The notes under the pieces are model-generated. The model saw nothing but the letters and a program-made list of their open reading frames with translations. It did not search any database and had not been told where the DNA came from. A program made the position numbers and the translations under genes. 64,000 nucleotides of DNA from the NCBI GenBank assembly GCA_006503535.1, contig QYRS01000005.1:1922001-1986000 (forward strand), in the 5' to 3' direction. Of the stretch, positions 13,445 to 25,500 are shown piece after piece. This DNA is from Arthrinium phaeospermum (lineage: Eukaryota; Ascomycota; Sordariomycetes; Amphisphaeriales; Apiosporaceae). How positions within the stretch are numbered: position 1 is the first letter of the stretch; each line of letters starts with the position of its first letter.

Positions 13445-16250
13445 ATGGATGACCGTCCCGGTATGGGCCCCGCCTCCGGCATTAGCGGCTCTGCGGGGCC
13501 CGTGGATACACAGATGTTTCCCCGGACTAGCCGCCCGACCAGTTTGTCAGAGGTTGACATGGGCCTCCTGACCTCCTCGTATGCTGCCAACGGCCAGGAC
13601 CTGCTCGGCGCCTATGGCCATCCTCGGGGCATGCCCGCCCACCAGGACGCCATTGCGAATTGGTATGCGGGCAACGATGGCCCGTGGATCCCCAAAGGCC
13701 TCGCGCTTCCAGATGATGATGACCGTAGCCCTTCTCGCATCCATAACATGAGCTTCCAGGGGCACGCTATGGGATTCCCCGGGCAGTACCGCGAGAGATA
13801 TGTCCCATCGGAATGCGAGACTACTCCGCCAGGCATGGCGCCCTCGGACTCGGGTTATGGGAGCCACGCTACTAAACACAGCGTGACAGCGACATCCGTC
13901 TACGATGAGCCTATGGATAGGAATACGGAGACACAGAGCTTGGCCGGGCATCTCTCGGAATTCCATTTTCCCTCGGCGTTTAACCCGGGGAGGAGTATAT
14001 GGCCAAAAACACCCCATCGGGAGCCTGGGAAATGCCGCCGCAGCAATCTCTCCATCAGCCAGCGCGCCCCTTAGAAGGAAAGGGGATCGTGTGTGAGATT
14101 TGCAAGAAGCCGGTGAAGACCAATTCGGAGCTCAAGTAAGCGAGGCTAAGACAAGACTCTGCGCCCACTCCAAACAGGTCGACTAACACCCCCTTTAGAA
14201 AACACAGGCAAAGACATACCAAGCCATTCACCTGTGATGTACCTGGATGCGCTCGGTCCGAAGGTTTAGTACACCAAACGATCTTGATCGGCACAAGAGG
14301 AGTGTCCATCCCGACGAAAGTCCTGATGGCAGTCGGTTTCAATGTCCTCATGGCAGTTGCAAAAACAAGGACAAGATCTGGCCTAGGGCAGACAATTTCC
14401 GAGCCCACCTTAAACGCGTTCATCGGATTGAGAATGTCAAGGACGAAGATTTGGAGGGAATCATATATCAGTATGTCGATTGCGGTCATGAATTGGCCCC
14501 TATTATATTGACTAAACCCGCGACAGACCACAAGCCCAACCCCCTTCTCAGACCCAAGATATGCTGCCAGATCTTGCCGGTTTCCTGAACAGACTGCTGG
14601 AGACTACGGCGAGTTCCAAATTAGCCCGAGTCTAGAGAATGGGCAGCCACCACTCTGGACCCATGACGAGGATCATATAACGGACGAGGGTATGCACCAT
14701 GCTGCGTCCTCTCAAGCAGACTTGGATGACACAAGGATGGCGCTGGGTCACATGACTGGTGGGACTGGTGCATCGAACGATGGTAGAGCCGGCATCTGAG
14801 GATGATCGGCTCAGCATGCGGGATACTCTGGAGGCAATTGGGCCTATCCAGCATCACCTAAGTCAATCGTTGCGACCGTCGATGCAGAGTCCTCCTGAGC
14901 GAACAGACCTTGAGGAACGTGCCTCGCAACAATTTATCTCGCCGGGGGATCTTGAACAAGAGCATCAGTCCCCTCACAGCTCAAGGGTTTCCAGTACCCC
15001 CCATACAGAAACCTCACTGAGTTCTATGTCGTACGAGGGAGGGGAGGCCCAATCCCCCATCGTGGGAGCAAAGCTCTCAGCCTACGACGGAAGCGTGAGT
15101 TCTACGTCTACGAGAGAGTCTGGGAAGAAGCAAGCAAGCAAAACCACTGCACAGGAACCACAAGTTGTTTCAGTATCGGATATATCATCCCTGCAGCTAG
15201 AACTTAAAGATCCAGACAAGCGCAGGAAGCTTGTCGAGGCACTCCAGATGCAAGGTATCCTTGAGGAGTTCGGGTTCAAGAAAGAAAGCTCTCCCGTCGT
15301 TGAGACAAGATCGGAAGACGTCTCGCAGGGTGTCAAGCCCGAGAATTACCACCCTTGTACCGAGCCAGGCTGCGATAAGAAGTTCGTGCGCCCGTGTGAG
15401 TTGAAGTAGGTTGTCTATATTCCCGTGTGCCGGTTTCTTTCTGCTAACAGTTTATAGAAAACACTTGAAGCGTCACTCCAAGCCTTATGGTTGCACATTC
15501 CAGAACTGCTCCAAGAGATTCGAAGCAAGAACGACTGGAAGAGGCATGAAAATAGCCAGCACTTCCTTCATGAAGCCTGGAGATGTGATTTACAGCGTAG
15601 TAACAGCAGGTCTCCCGAAGTCTGTGGTAAACTTAGCCATCGACGTGAGACTTTCAAGGAGCATCTGTCAAAGGTCCATACTCTTCAAGGAGAAGAGCTT
15701 GAGATCAAACTCGAGCATTGCCGCGTAGGAAGAAACTGCGAGGCAAGATTCTGGTGTGGGTTCTGCGAGCGGATCATAGAGATTCAGCGCAAGGGACTGG
15801 GGGCCTTTACAGAACGCTTCAATCATATCGACGACCACTTTTCTGGGCGCGATGGACGGCCACGCAAGCAGATTGACGATTGGAAGGGGGTCGATCCAGA
15901 TGCGCCGCCAATGGAAGCTCTTAGCTCCGATTCAGAGGACGGCTCCGCGGCCCCATCGCAACCACACCCCTTTCTGCACCGCTACGTTCAACAAGGAAAG
16001 GAACCCCAAGGAGCAGCATGGCCACCTTGCAGGGCTCAAGAAGCGAAAGCGCGACGAAGAAGAAGTCGTCGGTCACCATGCCAAGCGAGCCAAAGCTCCT
16101 GCCTCCACGACGAACGTGGGGGTTGTCACGCAATGTGTAAGTCCTGATGTGACTATATTTATCACCGAGAGAGAGAAAGATCGACTGACGCCGGGGATAC
16201 AGTGTCAATGCGGTGAAGGGAACAGTAGACAGACAAGCCCCAGTGTGTGA
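13445..16250 (+). CDS. C2H2 zinc-finger protein, probable transcription factor (reading frame broken repeatedly)
   Basis: Splice sites and homology give exons of about 13445-14135, 14199-14470, 14527-15405, 15458-16136 and 16203-16250. The N-terminal part is acidic and Ser/Gly/Pro-rich, with PSDSGYGSHAT. C2H2 motifs follow: CEICKKPVKTNSELKKHRQR (split by intron 1), a second finger with STPNDLDRHKRSVH, CPHGSCKNKD…FRAHLKRVH, CTEPGCDKKFVRP…KKHLKRH, and SKNDWKRHENSQH. A basic tail has GLKKRKRDEEE. Nuclear DNA binding is inferred from the fingers. The protein cannot be read in one frame: shifts are needed near 13990, 14265, 14599, 14760-14800, 15531 and 15960-15990. Most look like one missing base in a short homopolymer (for example GGTTTAG where GGTTTTAG would give EGFSTPND). 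It is either an assembly-damaged gene or a recent pseudogene. Confidence 0.75.
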
Positions 16251-18312
16251 GAAATACATGTCAGCACAAGCTTTGCAGCAACTGTTGGTAGAGCGGAGTT
16301 GATGTTTTGGATACCCAGATGGATAATTACAGGGATTGGGTTAGGATAGGGTCGGTTCGGTTAGCTGGCGTTGACGGTGTTACGTTCCATTTCTTCTTTC
16401 TTCACCTCGTTCACCATCAACCAGGACGAGTTCCGATTTCAACTAGTAGTATGCCAGGCGTCTATCATGAGACTGAAAATAGAAACACTAGCAGTTCTAC
16501 TAGCTCTGCGGATGTTGAGTAACTGACTATTGCAGACACCATTGGGGTCGATGGCTTTTTTGGTCACAAAACATGACGAAATCTGAATACGGTGGTATGC
16601 ATAGGGCTTTTTCGTTTCGCTGTGCTTCGAACTCGGGGGAGGCTGTGCGTCACGCGCATAGCTGAGGATGTAGGTCTTAGCAGGTCTTGGATCTTGATTT
16701 GGGCCATCCGTCCGAAAGATGAGTGCGCCTCTGATGTCCCGTTGTCACCAAAGCAGATGGTGGGCACACCAGGGTGGCTCATCCTGCCAGTGCCGCTGCG
16801 GAAGCTGCAGTTGGGCGGATGGGCTGGGTGCTCTGCCTTCCCTTCCCAGCCCGCATGTGCAATGTTGCTTCTAGAATGAAGAAACTAATCAATCTACTAC
16901 TACTACAACCTTGATGAGATTTCTTATTACCACACGACAGGACCGATAAGACCCATGGCGATCAGCCGGAGAAAGCAGATTTGGTTTCGTTTTGCCATGG
17001 GTATTGCTTACATACTGCAGTGGACATTTGACGAGAGAGAGGCCAGTCGTAGCGAGTGCAACGGTGAAGGGACTGCAACTGCAAAACTGCAGAAAAGGAT
17101 ATTGCCAAGCGACCGCGTTTGACGATTTTCTCGATCATGCCGAAAGTAACGGTATCGATTCCCTACCTAGTCCTTGCTGCTGCCAATGTGCCAATACTGC
17201 GATCGCCTCGAGATCTTCTTTTTTTCTTTCGGTCAAGGGCAGCGAGCTGTTTCTCGGCTCTGCCCTTCCGTACATGAAGGAGGTGGTGGTGAAGTGGATT
17301 AGTCTGTGGCATTTCACCATTCAGGGGGGCTGAGCTGCTAGTCGTGATATCGAAAGGCGAAGGCGGGCAGCCAGCACATACGCACATCCAAGCCCAAGTA
17401 TGTACACTGGACTCGATTCGACCCGGCAGCAGGCATGGCTACGGCAGGTATACTTGACTTGTCTGCCTACCCGCGTTGGTGCATGCACGTCCGGGCAGGC
17501 AACAAAACAAGGCTTCCTTCCTCCTGCATAACAAATCACAAACGAAACATACCTAAGTGAAGCGGGTAGATAACGTAACGCAGTCATGTAAGTCAGCAGA
17601 AGTTGGAGAGACCATCGACCGACCAAAGAACAATGCATGAATAATAAGGCACGAAACATGCGCAGATAGGCAGCGAGGAAAGGAAGGAAAAAATTAAGGC
17701 AACTTCATTAACACCGATAGTGGGTGGTCCTCACTCGTGCCTGCGACTGTACTACACTCGACACTATGCACAATCTAGGGCGTAAAGGGGGTGGGCGTGC
17801 CTTCTGATGGTTGCACACCTGGGTTGGGAACAAATCAATTGCTTCAATGATCTCCTTCTACTCATTCATTAGAGTACTACTCGCCATCCAAACTTGGGTA
17901 AGCAATCAGCGTACCGTGCCGCCATCATACATCACCACAGTAAATACACGGTTCGGTGAGCGAAACCATGATCGTCGCCGCCTGCTGCCCGTGGACAAAT
18001 GACAAGTGGGTTGGAGTAGTCGGGAACGGCAGCGCACGGAAGGTGGGCCTGACAAGGGACCTTGAGTGCTAGCTTCTGGCCCGAAATACAATGCATGTCA
18101 GCAATTAGACCCGAGCAGAACAACAAGCAACAAACCGTCCAAAAGTCGTCCATTATCACCCTCGTACGACATAACCGGCGCGCGGCCATCATCCCCCAGG
18201 ATAGAACAGACAGGACAGGACCCCCAGGGCGACCCTCCCCAGGCCCCCCCAGGCCCCCCGCCCCCCGGCGCCTTCAAATCACAGGTCGACTTAGCGCTTG
18301 ATAACATCTCAC

Positions 18313-18421
18313 ATTCCATCCTGTCCCCCGTCAAATCCCAGTGCTGCTGCCCCGCACACCACCCCAATTCCATCCTGTCCCCTCGTCAAATCCCAGTGCT
18401 GCTGCCCCGCACACCACCCCA
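18313..18421. repeat. 54-55 bp tandem duplication, C-rich
   Basis: Two adjacent copies (18313-18366 and 18367-18421) begin ATTCCATCCTGTCCCC and share GTCAAATCCCAGTGCTGCTG. They differ by one inserted T in the C-run (GTCCCCCGTC against GTCCCCTCGTC). Non-coding. Confidence 0.85.
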
Positions 18422-20099
18422 TTAATTAATTACATAAATACTGCCTATCTGAGAATGAAGGCACTCTAACGTGCATACGTCTCCATGGTATGGTACGCTG
18501 CGCTTACTCTCGCTCCAAGCCGGATGGATGGTGGGGCAGAGAGAAAGTGTGTGAGAAAAAGGAAGGGGTCTGATGAAAGCTGACGCTCATCCAATGTTTA
18601 ATCAGCAGTGAGATGATGCGGTCACCGATTCTCTCTAGGTCTTACCCATCATTTGCTCGAACGGGAAGAAGGGCAGAGACACCAGAGCCGCAATCAGCAA
18701 CAGCGTTAACCTCGGGAGCGATTAAGCAAGTACGTAGGTATACACACCCTTGATCCCATACCTAGGATGGAGAGATTGATACCAGCAGGTCGGTATTGTA
18801 CGGAGTCCCTTGAGTAGTAGGAGGTGCTTTGCATCGCCCACCAAGCTTCCGAAGTGGGCAATGCACGCACGCCTCGCGCCGCACATTTCTACATCTACCT
18901 ATCTGCAAGCATTCGATTCAGCTTTCAGATCCCTGGGTGCCCGGTTTCTGCAGTTGCCAGCATGCTATGCTTGGGGGCTGGTTGGAAGCCGTGGTCGTTC
19001 AGGACAGAGGAAACTACGTCTTGCCCCATGGCGGTTGGGGGCCGTTTCCGATCGGCTGCCATGCCCTGCGACTGCGACCAGTACTGCCACATGCTCCAGT
19101 GTTACGTCTTCCCTCCCCAGGAGCCCAGCAAACGTCCAGGGTAGGTAGATGGCGCCAGACGCCTTACGACAAAAGATGGAGATTTATTAGATCCAACCGT
19201 CCGGGTTGGGTAGTAAACGGGTAAGACCAATATGGATTCCGAGGACTACCTAGGCCCATCAGAAAGTACCCTGGCGAAAAAGTAAAAGAAAGCTTGGAAA
19301 ACATGAGGGGCCGGTTGCTGTGGCCCCTCCCACCCTCCTCCCCTCCTGCCCTACCTATGCCGCCAGAGGTGATTGGCTCGAACATGAAATCGGTTTCGTG
19401 AATATGTAATGGATTTCACATAGCATACCATATTAACCACTGCAGCTGGGCGTTCTTCTCGATAAGGCAAGGTTGAAAAGGGGGGAGCAACAACGCAACA
19501 CCAGAAGAAAACCCTACCACCCGGTTGATGATTGGAGATCGGACGTCGTCTTTTCCCACCTTGGGCACGCCAAGAGAAAGCTAAGTGCTGTCCTTGTAGT
19601 AGTCAAGACCCGAGGCATAATCTGGGCTTTCATTTCGGCGCCCCGTTTGTCTGACCCCTGACCCCAGGCGGTTTTGCTGCAAGTAGGTCCTCCGGAGCGT
19701 GATGGTGGAGGACTGGGTAAGTAGGTACCGAGGATACTAGGATACGTACCTACCCAGCACTTCGTTGAGGCTCTTCGTCTCCCGCGTTCCAGCTATCTTA
19801 CACACAAACGACGAGCACCCATGAATTAGGAACTATTATGCCTTTCGAATATCATGTTCGCTCCACATCAGCATCCTTCATCTCTTTGGCAATCGACCGC
19901 AAGACTCGCCATCTGTAGGATAGCGTTCCGACTGGATCCTGAACGGATGTCGCTCTCTGTCCGTCAGACTCTTGAGTATTACTCTCCCTTTGAGCCGGAG
20001 AAGAAACGACAACGAGTAAAAAGCAAGACGAACCGATTTTGGGGTCCAAAATGTTGGTGGGTAGTTCGCGCACCATGCCTACACGAATCGGAAGCAGCT

Positions 20100-20133
20100 G
20101 GTAGGTGGCAGGTATATGTACCTGCTACCTACC
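20100..20133. repeat. 15 bp inverted repeat with 4-base loop
   Basis: The left arm at 20100-20114 is GGTAGGTGGCAGGTA and the right arm at 20119-20133 is TACCTGCTACCTACC. They pair with a single mismatch around a TATG loop. Fungal genomes of this type are rich in TACCTACC motifs, so it may be a chance product of such repeats. Confidence 0.6.
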
Positions 20134-20835
20134 AACGAACACTTGCTTGGGGGTCAGGTTATATGCTCGTTGGCTATGTAACCAGATCACACACTTTTGC
20201 AACTTTTTTTTTTTTTTTCTTTTTACCGACAGGGGTACGTACCTAGTGCTGAAGATCCGTACCCTCTAGCTTGTCAGCCGCTTCGCTGGCTCGATGGTAG
20301 GTACCATGACGACGTCCAATCACTGGAGATCAGGATGGCCTGAGGCATACCTCCTATAAGCGCGATACAAAGTACATGCGGCTCCGCGTGGATCTCGAGG
20401 AGAGTCTCCCTCAGCGAGCGCAGAGAGTCGGCGAAGTTGAGAAGCGTCCAGGGGGAGGTCAGGTTGGATGACCCCCATGATATTACTGTCTTAATAAGTT
20501 AAGTTAATCCCCATCCCCATACCTTCTACCAATGCAAGATGTTTCGATCCAAACGCAGCTTCGCCTCTTTGATGCTTATAACTATTCTTGCCCTTCCCAC
20601 CCTCGAAGACTCTTCTGTTGGTCTGTGGGGCCACTTACATGTTATACCAAGTCTTCGGTTGAATCCCAACTGCGATATGCGAGGACGCATGTAACGGTCT
20701 CAAATCTGGTCACTTCCCGTCATCCTTACTACCAACACGCGCAAGCACTGAGCGACATCTACCTCTGATTACAGTTTAGAAACTTCATCTAAATTCCATA
20801 CCCACGGCTGGGTATCTCGGATCAAGTACCACAGG

Positions 20836-20907
20836 ATGGCGTACGAACCTCTCCCGTTCCCCAGCATGACGCCGGTCTATCACTCAACGGACCACGGGTT
20901 GAGATGA
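20836..20907 (+). promoter_or_regulatory. Upstream ORF overlapping the C2H2 start, or the true N-terminus
   Basis: ATG 20836 opens a 23-residue frame (MAYEPLPFPSMTPVYHSTDH then GLR) that stops with TGA at 20905-20907. Its last bases overlap the next ATG in an ATGA arrangement. The peptide looks like a natural transcription-factor N-terminus. A one-base loss that split the first codons from the main frame is therefore as likely as a regulatory uORF. Confidence 0.5.
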
Positions 20908-22511
20908 TAGATCCGCATCTGAAATTTTCCACCTATGCAGGCCTTGAGTCGACTTCATGGTATTCCCCAAGCTTCTCGCGCGCCCCAATGCCCCCAAACG
21001 ACACGTACTACGTGCCCGGTCCTGCCTGGGGTGGCCGCCAATCTGACGGAGCTGGCACACCAGTACACTCTCAACCTCGTCCGATTCCTGCCCGGCAAGT
21101 AACTCCCTCGGGGCACTCGTCCTCGGCAAGCGGGAGCGAGCATACACCTTCAACACCCCCTGACGAGACGACTTACACCTTTCTAAACCACTATGACCCA
21201 TATGCCTCGCAGACCGCATCGCAAATGGTTCAAATGACTGGCATGTCTGATGGTGTCAAACTGGGCGATGTCAACCCCATTGACGACGAGGTTCTCCAAG
21301 GATTCCACGAGGAGAAGCCAACAGAACTCCCCCTCCGGGGCTTCACTATGTCAAGCATGGGAAGCCACTTTGAAATGGATCACATGGGCCCAACTGAGCC
21401 CATTCATTTCATGCGGCAAACCAGCCCTACGGATATTACTCCCCGTATCAAGGAGGAAATCTGCATCTCAAGCAACTATCCATCCCCTGACCCTGAGGAT
21501 GACGGCAACACAAGCATGGAAGAAACCGAAACACCTCCTCAGCCTATCCAGGACGACGAAGAGGACGAGGACTACGAGCCGAAGGGCTGTCAGAGGCGCG
21601 GCTCTGGTGCGAAGCGCAGCCCTCGAAGTCGGAAGCGTAGCAGCGCATGCCAAGCGAACCAGCAGCCCAAGAAGATCAAGACCGAGCCTCGAACTTTGGG
21701 CAACAAGAACCTACTGGCAGACAAGTCAGCAATTTCGGGGTCATTGTCCAGCCATCCCTGCCCTGACTGCCCCGACGTTTCTTTCAAGGATGAGAATGGT
21801 CTCCAGAACCACATCAAGAAGCAGCACACACGGCCTTTCGTCTGCGTGTTTGCCTTTGCAGGGTGCTCCTCGACCTTCGCCGCCAAGAATGAGTGGAAGC
21901 GACATGTCGCCTCGCAACATCTGTTGTTGTTCTACTGGCTCTGCAGCCAAGGAACCTGTACGAAAGTCTCCAACTCTTCCTCGTCCTCGAACCGCTCCCC
22001 TCAAGCACCCAGCCTGCCCAACGGCGCCATCTTCAACCGGAAAGACCTCTATACGCAGCATGTCCGACGGATGCATGTGCCCCTGAACATCAAGAAGCAG
22101 CTTAAGCAAAAGAACACGGTACCAGAGTGGGAAGACTGCGTGCAAGGATACCAGAAAGAAGCCCACAAGCCCCGCTGCAGTCTACCCGAGTACATGACCT
22201 GCCCGGCCCCTGGGTGCTCGCATGTATTCAACGGGGCTGGCGCCTGGGACGAACACATGGAACACCTGGCAAAGCACCTCGAGAAGGCGGCTACCGGCAT
22301 CGAGCAGCGCGTCGTCTTCGATGGCGAGAGTCATCCGACTCTGGTCTCCTGGGCTTCGCGCCCCGACGTCGCCATCATTGTCCCCGGCGGCAGCGGGGGC
22401 TGGATTCTGAACAACCCCCTCAAGCCGGAGAAGAACGCCAAGGCTCCTCGTGCCCGCCATTATGAAGATGAAGACGAGGACGCGGAAGGAGAGGTGGTCG
22501 ACGACTACTAG
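20904..22511 (+). CDS. C2H2 zinc-finger protein, probable transcription factor
   Basis: This is a single exon of 535 codons. The N-terminal half is Pro/Ser/Thr-rich. An acidic block follows (DDEEDEDYEP), then a basic NLS-like stretch (KRSPRSRKRSSACQANQQPK, then KKIKTEP), then fingers. The first is CPDCPDVSFKDENGLQNHIK with KQH. The second has a long Cys spacing and ends FAAKNEWKRHVASQH. A further unit is NGAIFNRKDLYTQHVRRMH, and the last is CPAPGCSHVFNGAGAWDEHM. The C-terminus is very acidic (EDEDEDAEGEVVDDY). The KN-x-WKRH-x2-SQH module is shared with the C2H2 gene upstream, so the two are probably distant relatives. The start is uncertain: a 23-codon frame from ATG 20836 ends in a TGA that overlaps this ATG (ATGA), and one added base would fuse the two (…STDHGLR + MIDPHLKF). 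Confidence 0.88.
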   Translation: MIDPHLKFSTYAGLESTSWYSPSFSRAPMPPNDTYYVPGPAWGGRQSDGAGTPVHSQPRPIPARQVTPSGHSSSASGSEHTPSTPPDETTYTFLNHYDPYASQTASQMVQMTGMSDGVKLGDVNPIDDEVLQGFHEEKPTELPLRGFTMSSMGSHFEMDHMGPTEPIHFMRQTSPTDITPRIKEEICISSNYPSPDPEDDGNTSMEETETPPQPIQDDEEDEDYEPKGCQRRGSGAKRSPRSRKRSSACQANQQPKKIKTEPRTLGNKNLLADKSAISGSLSSHPCPDCPDVSFKDENGLQNHIKKQHTRPFVCVFAFAGCSSTFAAKNEWKRHVASQHLLLFYWLCSQGTCTKVSNSSSSSNRSPQAPSLPNGAIFNRKDLYTQHVRRMHVPLNIKKQLKQKNTVPEWEDCVQGYQKEAHKPRCSLPEYMTCPAPGCSHVFNGAGAWDEHMEHLAKHLEKAATGIEQRVVFDGESHPTLVSWASRPDVAIIVPGGSGGWILNNPLKPEKNAKAPRARHYEDEDEDAEGEVVDDY

Positions 22512-25500
22512 GCACGATGAAGTTCGTGTCCATTATTTACGTTTTCATACTATTGACATTGGCGGATAACGTTGTGAAACCCCTTTTCTTTGTCTTGGTC
22601 TCTTCCTGCGGGCGCATAGTTCTTTAGGGACGGGCGGTCTCCAGGGGAGTTTGGGATACCTTTTGCGACGGACTGTACAATTTTGATATATGTGATGTCA
22701 CAACATCATGGGGGCGTTCTGTTGTGTTGGGAAATAATAGTTTTATGACTCAGTAGATTCTGGATATATAAACATGGCTATGATGATGTTCACGATTTCA
22801 AACAGTACCCCTTCTCTTGCAAGCAATCTCAGTGTTGCTGGTGTTGGACCTGCCACCCTGACTTGTTTGCTGCTCCCGTGAAGACACGATCTATCTTGAA
22901 AGGTCCTACTCGGAGCTGCCCAACACTCGCTCCCAGGGCCCGACTGGGTAGATCCACCCACCCCATCTGACTGGAAGGCGATCTGTAACATCTGTAGCCC
23001 TAACGGCTTCCCATGCTCAATGTGGGTTCTGGTGTTACTATGCATCGTACGATTTCTATAGGTTGGGCCGCAACGAATCATCGGGCTCGGCAGTCGGTTC
23101 ATGCTGCATAGGGCAGACCAGACAGGGCAAAGGAATGAATCGCAGCGGGTATGCGTCATGCAGGCTGACCGGTTCTCTGGGTTCGTTCATTCCTTACCTA
23201 TCCTGTTTCTCGATCTCCTCCCGGAGTGGACACTTCAGAAGTGGAAATGTCCGAGCCTGGTGGCAGTGTGTGGGCTGAGTTGTTGATCTCTGCAGTAGTA
23301 GTCAGTAGGACGTTCGACCAAGCAACATCGCGAGCTTGCCTGAGCTTGCCTATTGTACACATGCGAAAGGGCCAATGCAAGGGAGGAGGAAAGAGAGATC
23401 GGCCGCAATGCAGAGAGAAAACAGTCTAGCACTCTATTCTCGTGCGTTGTCAGTGGTAGAAATCGAACCATTCACGTGAAGAGGCAATAAACGCCAAATC
23501 TGCGCCCCCAGCCCCTCCTCATCCCCCTTCTCCTCCCACGAGTAGGACGCTGGATGTGTGCATGCATGCATACTGTCTGTTTCCTCGATTGCCTGCTCAG
23601 CCCTATCTAATCCTGGGTCGCCTACGCCTTCGTACTTTCATTTACTGAAACTGCTTTCTGCTTCTAGCCGCTGCGCCACCACAATCTGGACTCTGCAATC
23701 CTGCCCTGCCTGGGACGATCTCGACCGCCTGCAGCACGCCCACAGCAGGGAAAAAGGCAGATGGGCACACGCACATGACGTGTCTTGCCTTGTCTCGAGA
23801 CGAAGGATCCTGAGTGGTGAGCGCCGAAACAGCCGCCGCGCCTGGCTGCTAGGACAGGATTCCCATGACCCAACTTGCCGGGCGCTTGGCTTTTGATGAG
23901 GCAGAGACAGATGGAAAATAAGACGAAGAAGAAGAAAAAAGACTCGACGAATGAGAAGGTAGCTTGACTTGAGTCGTCCTCCCCTCCTCTCTGGAACTAC
24001 ACGAGACAGGCGGCTCGGGGCGAAGAAGAAGCAACCAAAACCTCCTCTCCTCTCCTCCCCTCCCCCGTCGCTATTTTTGGTCTGGACCATGTTCAAACAG
24101 GGACACAGCAGACCGGACAAGAAGAACGAGACAGGAAGGTCGTCGCGGGCAATGGTTTGGTTTTTCAGCTCTCCATCTATTTTGCTGACCTACTTGTACC
24201 TAATTCATCTCATACCAAAGTCCTATCCTGTCGTCCTTCCCCCCCTTTTGCTGCCCAATAGCCAGACCAGAAAGGGAAGGCCAGGCCCGAGACCCACGCG
24301 CTAGCTAACGCAGTCAAGCGCTTTCCGTTATACTAAGAGTATAATAAAAGAAATGCCATGTTGCTTTTGTTCTCCGTCCAATCGGGTCCCCGAGCGAGAC
24401 CCGATGTAGGTATGTCGCGTCGTAGGCGGAGCAGACGAGATAAGCGATCGTCTGTCTGCGTGGCCCTGCCCTGTCCTCCTGGCCTGGCTGCTTCTGCGGC
24501 CGCAGCGACACCTAGTAGTATGCTCCGTCGGGGTTATTGTTTGTTTCAGTCGACCCCCGAGACCCTCCCTGCGTATACCAACCTACCCACCTAAGTTTCT
24601 AGGTTCGTTCTCTCGGATTTCATCATTAATGATAATATATCGTTCATGTACAACATATGTATTGATTATGTACATGATGTACATAAGAATCGTGTCACGA
24701 AAATCCCATGCAGTCAGCGAGCGACCCCAGCCAGCCAACCCCCTTTCTTTCCCCAGGCCGCCCATCTCGTCCTCCTCGGACGTTTGTTTGACTAACGCAA
24801 CGCTGCGACTTTGACGTGACGCCCCAGGCGGCAGGGGGGCTTCTTGGGAAATGTGTGGTTATTACGGCTTTCTCTCTCTCTCGCTCTCTTTCTCGCGACC
24901 TCCAGGGAAGGTCCTCGATGAAACACTGACCGGTTGACGCGCGATCAGCCTTGCTCGGGAAAAAGGGGGGTGGGGCTCTTTGTTGCCTGGCAGGGTCTCT
25001 CCTTGTCTTCACGACTTCTGCGAGCTTGTACCTTTTGAAATTATTGTTGTTTAATCTCGTTCCGAAGTATCTAACCAGGAATCATTATTTCAGAAGGTTG
25101 CCTTCTCGGCCATCGTACCGCGGCAAACGTCATGGACTGACACGAGGCACCTCACCCCTGCATCGTGGCCCTGGCATCGTCATGGCATCTCAGGTACCCC
25201 CACGCTTCTCTTGGTAATGCAATATCTTCTTATCCAGATCATCACTGGCTTGCCAGGTTCTTGATCTATGTCCGTCAGCCAGGGGTAAGTGATGCTCCAT
25301 CTATTTACACGGCTCCACAAGCCCGGAAAGTTTCCCCTGGCTCTCCAGGTACAGAACCAGTGGATATACATGGTTGGTCCTATGCGGATGTACTCTCATC
25401 AGTTGCGTCCTCTCGGAGACAGCCTCCCGCTCTATCGAGTTCCCCTGGTGCCCCGAGCTATGTGCTTTTCCATTCGCTTGGTGAAGCCGTGCCGCTGAGG

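Larger units (their letters stand above)
16251..20835. other. Long spacer between the two C2H2 genes
   Basis: No supported gene lies in these 4.6 kb. They hold a 54-55 bp tandem duplication (18313-18421), a near-perfect hairpin (20100-20133), a poly-T tract near 20204-20222 and several TACCTACC/GGTAGGTA runs between 19.7 and 20.3 kb. The region probably includes the regulatory sequence of the second C2H2 gene. Confidence 0.45.
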
